Under the pieces are notes generated by a model that searched no databases, was not told the origin of the DNA, and saw only the letters and a program-made list of their open reading frames with translations. A DNA stretch of 14,258 nucleotides from Chloroflexota bacterium (lineage in GTDB: Bacteria > Chloroflexota > Dehalococcoidia > UBA2247 > RBG-13-53-26): assembly GCA_003650185.1 (NCBI GenBank), contig QMOF01000032.1, positions 1-14,258 of the forward strand, given 5' to 3'. Numbering within the stretch: position 1 is the first letter of the stretch; every line of letters begins with the position of its first letter. The position numbers and the translations under genes are program-made. Below, piece by piece: positions 13,686 through 14,258 of the stretch.

Positions 13686-13850
13686 TCACCGTGGCTGCAT
13701 TCGCCTCCTTCGGAAGGCATCCGTGGCGACAAGAGGGGCGATCCCCAACGCTATCACAGTGGTCACCGTTCCCCAGAGCAGGAGCATTACGGGGGCTGCT
13801 ATGATCAAACCGGGTCCGTCGAACCAGAAACCGAATACTCTGTGTTTCAT
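13686..13850 (-). CDS. Possible small single-pass membrane protein (54 aa)
   Basis: This minus-strand ORF gives 54 residues. A hydrophobic stretch of about 28 residues starts at GPGLIIAAPVMLLLWGTVTT, and a basic end holds RRRRMQPR. That arrangement fits a one-pass membrane protein with cytosolic C-terminus. The ATG at 13850 has no Shine-Dalgarno site, but a -10-like TACAAT (13863-13868 on the complement) and GTGGCA 18 bp further up place transcription start only about 6 nt before it. It could be a nearly leaderless gene. A start at 13937 would give 83 residues without better support. No family is recognised, and chance coding is possible. Confidence 0.4.
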   Translation of the reverse strand: MKHRVFGFWFDGPGLIIAAPVMLLLWGTVTTVIALGIAPLVATDAFRRRRMQPR

Positions 13851-14022
13851 AGCGTATAGACTATTGTACAACGGGGCCTGGCTCGCTGCCACCTCCGCTC
13901 TCCCCATAGGCGACCCCAAAGACGCCCGTCCGCTCATCCGGTGAGCATAAGCCGAGCATGCAGTCAGGGGATATGGACTTCATCCGATCCCGTGGTCGCG
14001 ACGTGCAGCGCGGACCGTGTAG

Positions 14023-14258
14023 CTAGTCGCCCAGGATATTCTCCGCCAGCAGGCGCTTTGACTCAGCCAGCACTTCCTCCCTCGACCCCCGGCCCCTCCA
14101 TGTCTTCTCAGGGACATTGAACATCAGCCATCTCCTGCGAATGTTCTTGGAGGCGACCAGGACATACTCCCCCGTCCGGGGGTCCTTCGACACTATCACC
14201 ATACCCTTGTTGTGCAAGCGTCTCATGCCCAGCATGCCCGCGGCCCCGATCTCCTCGA
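14023..14258 (-). CDS. Unrecognised protein, C-terminal part (5' end beyond window)
   Basis: The frame is open from the TAG at 14023-14025 to the right edge, giving at least 77 residues. The residues upstream of the first ATG (14235) look coding (EEIGAAG), so the start is probably outside the window. The fragment holds 'KGMVIVSKDPRTGEYVLVAS', a basic IRRRW, and a charged helix ending 'EVLAESKRLLAENILGD'. No family is recognised. The DNA between 13851 and 14022 shows no gene. Confidence 0.6.
   Translation of the reverse strand, partial: EEIGAAGMLGMRRLHNKGMVIVSKDPRTGEYVLVASKNIRRRWLMFNVPEKTWRGRGSREEVLAESKRLLAENILGD

Noticed and set aside
1..14258. CRISPR arrays, IS elements, integrases
   Set aside because: No regularly spaced repeats, no transposase or integrase coding, and no terminal inverted repeats with target duplications were found.

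Overview
The window is GC-rich bacterial DNA. Its gene content is metabolic and accessory: a CoA-ester catabolic cluster, single small-enzyme genes, and one effector-like protein. The mix suggests an uncultured Chloroflexota relative, perhaps Dehalococcoidia-like. It includes paired thiolase-like and Zn-ribbon/OB-fold (DUF35) genes, a family I CoA-transferase, a small Zn-ribbon protein with an HHWVIxPP motif, and a 'YGNRYV' leader protein. That placement is inferred from gene types only; no phylogenetic marker is present.

Layout. 1-377 is the 3' end of an acyl-CoA dehydrogenase. After a 207-bp gap holding a good sigma70-type promoter and a perfect 14-bp palindrome, a same-strand cluster runs from 585 to 6592. 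It encodes two thiolase-like proteins, two DUF35 proteins, a nitronate monooxygenase-like flavoprotein and both subunits of a 3-oxoacid-type CoA-transferase. Together these look like a catabolic module: the CoA-transferase activates an acid, dehydrogenation follows, and the thiolase-like/DUF35 complex cleaves a carbon-carbon bond. Both thiolase-like proteins lack the usual thiolase cysteine and the GHP histidine. A retro-aldolase role like Ltp2-DUF35 in steroid side-chain degradation is therefore as likely as thiolysis.

6593-8250 is a patchwork. It holds a decayed, frameshifted NAD-dependent epimerase fossil (6695-6969), a very basic 38-residue ORF with a strong Shine-Dalgarno site, a 4-oxalocrotonate tautomerase-like gene, a small transglutaminase-like gene and a 378-bp stretch with no recognisable gene. 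Next come an NTF2-like gene with an extended -10 promoter, a tRNA-Leu(UAG), an inverted-repeat cluster and a small Zn-ribbon gene.

A flavodoxin-like gene on the minus strand diverges from a 373-residue protein (10343-11464). That protein has an N-terminal leader like those of contractile-injection-system cargo and a C-terminal HEVGH zinc-protease motif. An Ig-like beta-sandwich gene follows it closely and may encode an inhibitor or partner. The right end carries an SRPBCC gene, a convergent nitroreductase, a possible small membrane protein and the 3' end of an unrecognised minus-strand gene that runs off the window.
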